From: JABDJL01 sp047614505
GTDB taxonomy: Bacteria > Pseudomonadota > Gammaproteobacteria > Xanthomonadales > SZUA-36
Direction: 5' to 3'
Assembly: GCA_047614505.1 (NCBI GenBank)
Contig: JBLHGQ010000136.1
Coordinates: forward strand, 1 to 7,609
DNA length: 7,609 nucleotides
In this document: one piece after another, positions 7,379-7,609 of the stretch
Position numbering within the stretch: the stretch's first letter is position 1
Layout of the letters: each line of letters opens with the position of its first letter
The notes under the pieces: generated by a model
What the model was told of the DNA's origin: nothing
The model's input: the letters and a program-made list of their open reading frames with translations, nothing else
The model's database searches: none
Made by a program: the position numbers and the translations under genes

Positions 7379-7609
7379 TGGCCATCCAGTCTCATCAGGG
7401 TGATTCGAATGCCGGCAGATGGATGCTTTGGCTAGCTGCTTTGGGCTTTCTCGCTGGTTTGACCGCACTGTTTCAGTTTGGCATTACACAGCGCAGCGGG
7501 ATCGTTAGAAGTTCAACGGACGCCGGGCATTCAATTGTTGTGCTGCAAATGGATCGCAGCGGGCACTATTTTGCTGAAGGTTCAATCAATGGCCAATTGG
7601 TTGTATTTC
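7378..7609 (+). CDS. Probable membrane-anchored retropepsin-like aspartic protease (partial, 3' end cut)
   Basis: An open frame of 77 codons runs off the window end. It begins at an ATG sharing one base with the aceF stop, with no clear ribosome binding site. A short polar N-terminus (1-14) is followed by one hydrophobic segment (about 15-36, WMLWLAALGFLAGLTALFQF) ending near Arg39, which suggests a signal anchor with the rest in the periplasm. After a polar spacer, residues 53-77 (IVVLQMDRSGHYFAEGSING, then a hydrophobic strand) resemble the start of the clan AA retropepsin-like domain found in many proteobacterial single-anchor proteins (TIGR02281 type), in which the strand leads into the catalytic DTG. 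That motif would lie just past the window edge, so activity is unproven. ATG 7423 is an alternative start, but it would leave almost no residues before the anchor. Existence of the gene is likely; the family call is from pattern memory and moderate. Its substrate is unknown. Confidence 0.65.
   Translation, partial: MAIQSHQGDSNAGRWMLWLAALGFLAGLTALFQFGITQRSGIVRSSTDAGHSIVVLQMDRSGHYFAEGSINGQLVVF

Overview
The window looks like part of a proteobacterial chromosome, most likely gamma- or betaproteobacterial. MaeB, AceE and AceF are all close to their Escherichia coli counterparts, E1 is the homodimeric proteobacterial type, and base composition appears to be near 50% GC (judged by eye). The genus cannot be told from the sequence. 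Nothing in it is mobile or phage-like, and there is no tRNA, rRNA, CRISPR or long non-coding stretch.

Layout: all genes are on the + strand and tightly packed. After 24 bases of leader with a good ribosome binding site comes a eukaryote-type class I fructose-bisphosphate aldolase (25-1044). A 30-base gap follows, crossed by a 13-codon mini-ORF and a hairpin that covers the next start codon. Then come the NADP-type malic enzyme maeB (1075-3366), pyruvate dehydrogenase E1 aceE (3366-6047) and the E2 acetyltransferase aceF (6044-7378). The last gene (7378 to the window end) is cut off. Its product has one membrane anchor and then what looks like the start of a retropepsin-like aspartic protease domain. 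The three downstream junctions overlap by 1, 4 and 1 bases, and none has a strong Shine-Dalgarno sequence, so translational coupling is likely. No terminator is visible anywhere, so the five genes are probably one transcription unit.

How the genes fit together: aldolase makes triose phosphates in glycolysis/gluconeogenesis or the Calvin cycle. MaeB makes pyruvate, CO2 and NADPH from malate. AceE and AceF convert pyruvate to acetyl-CoA with a separately encoded E3. E. coli MaeB is inhibited by acetyl-CoA through its C-terminal phosphotransacetylase-like domain. This MaeB has the same domain with the Pta catalytic motif replaced, so the end product of the cluster may feed back on its malate branch. 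E3 (lpd) is not in the window.

This is mostly ordinary central metabolism. The points most worth a second look are the mini-ORF and hairpin at the maeB start, and the membrane-anchored protease-like gene coupled to aceF. No new defence, mobile or regulatory system is evident.
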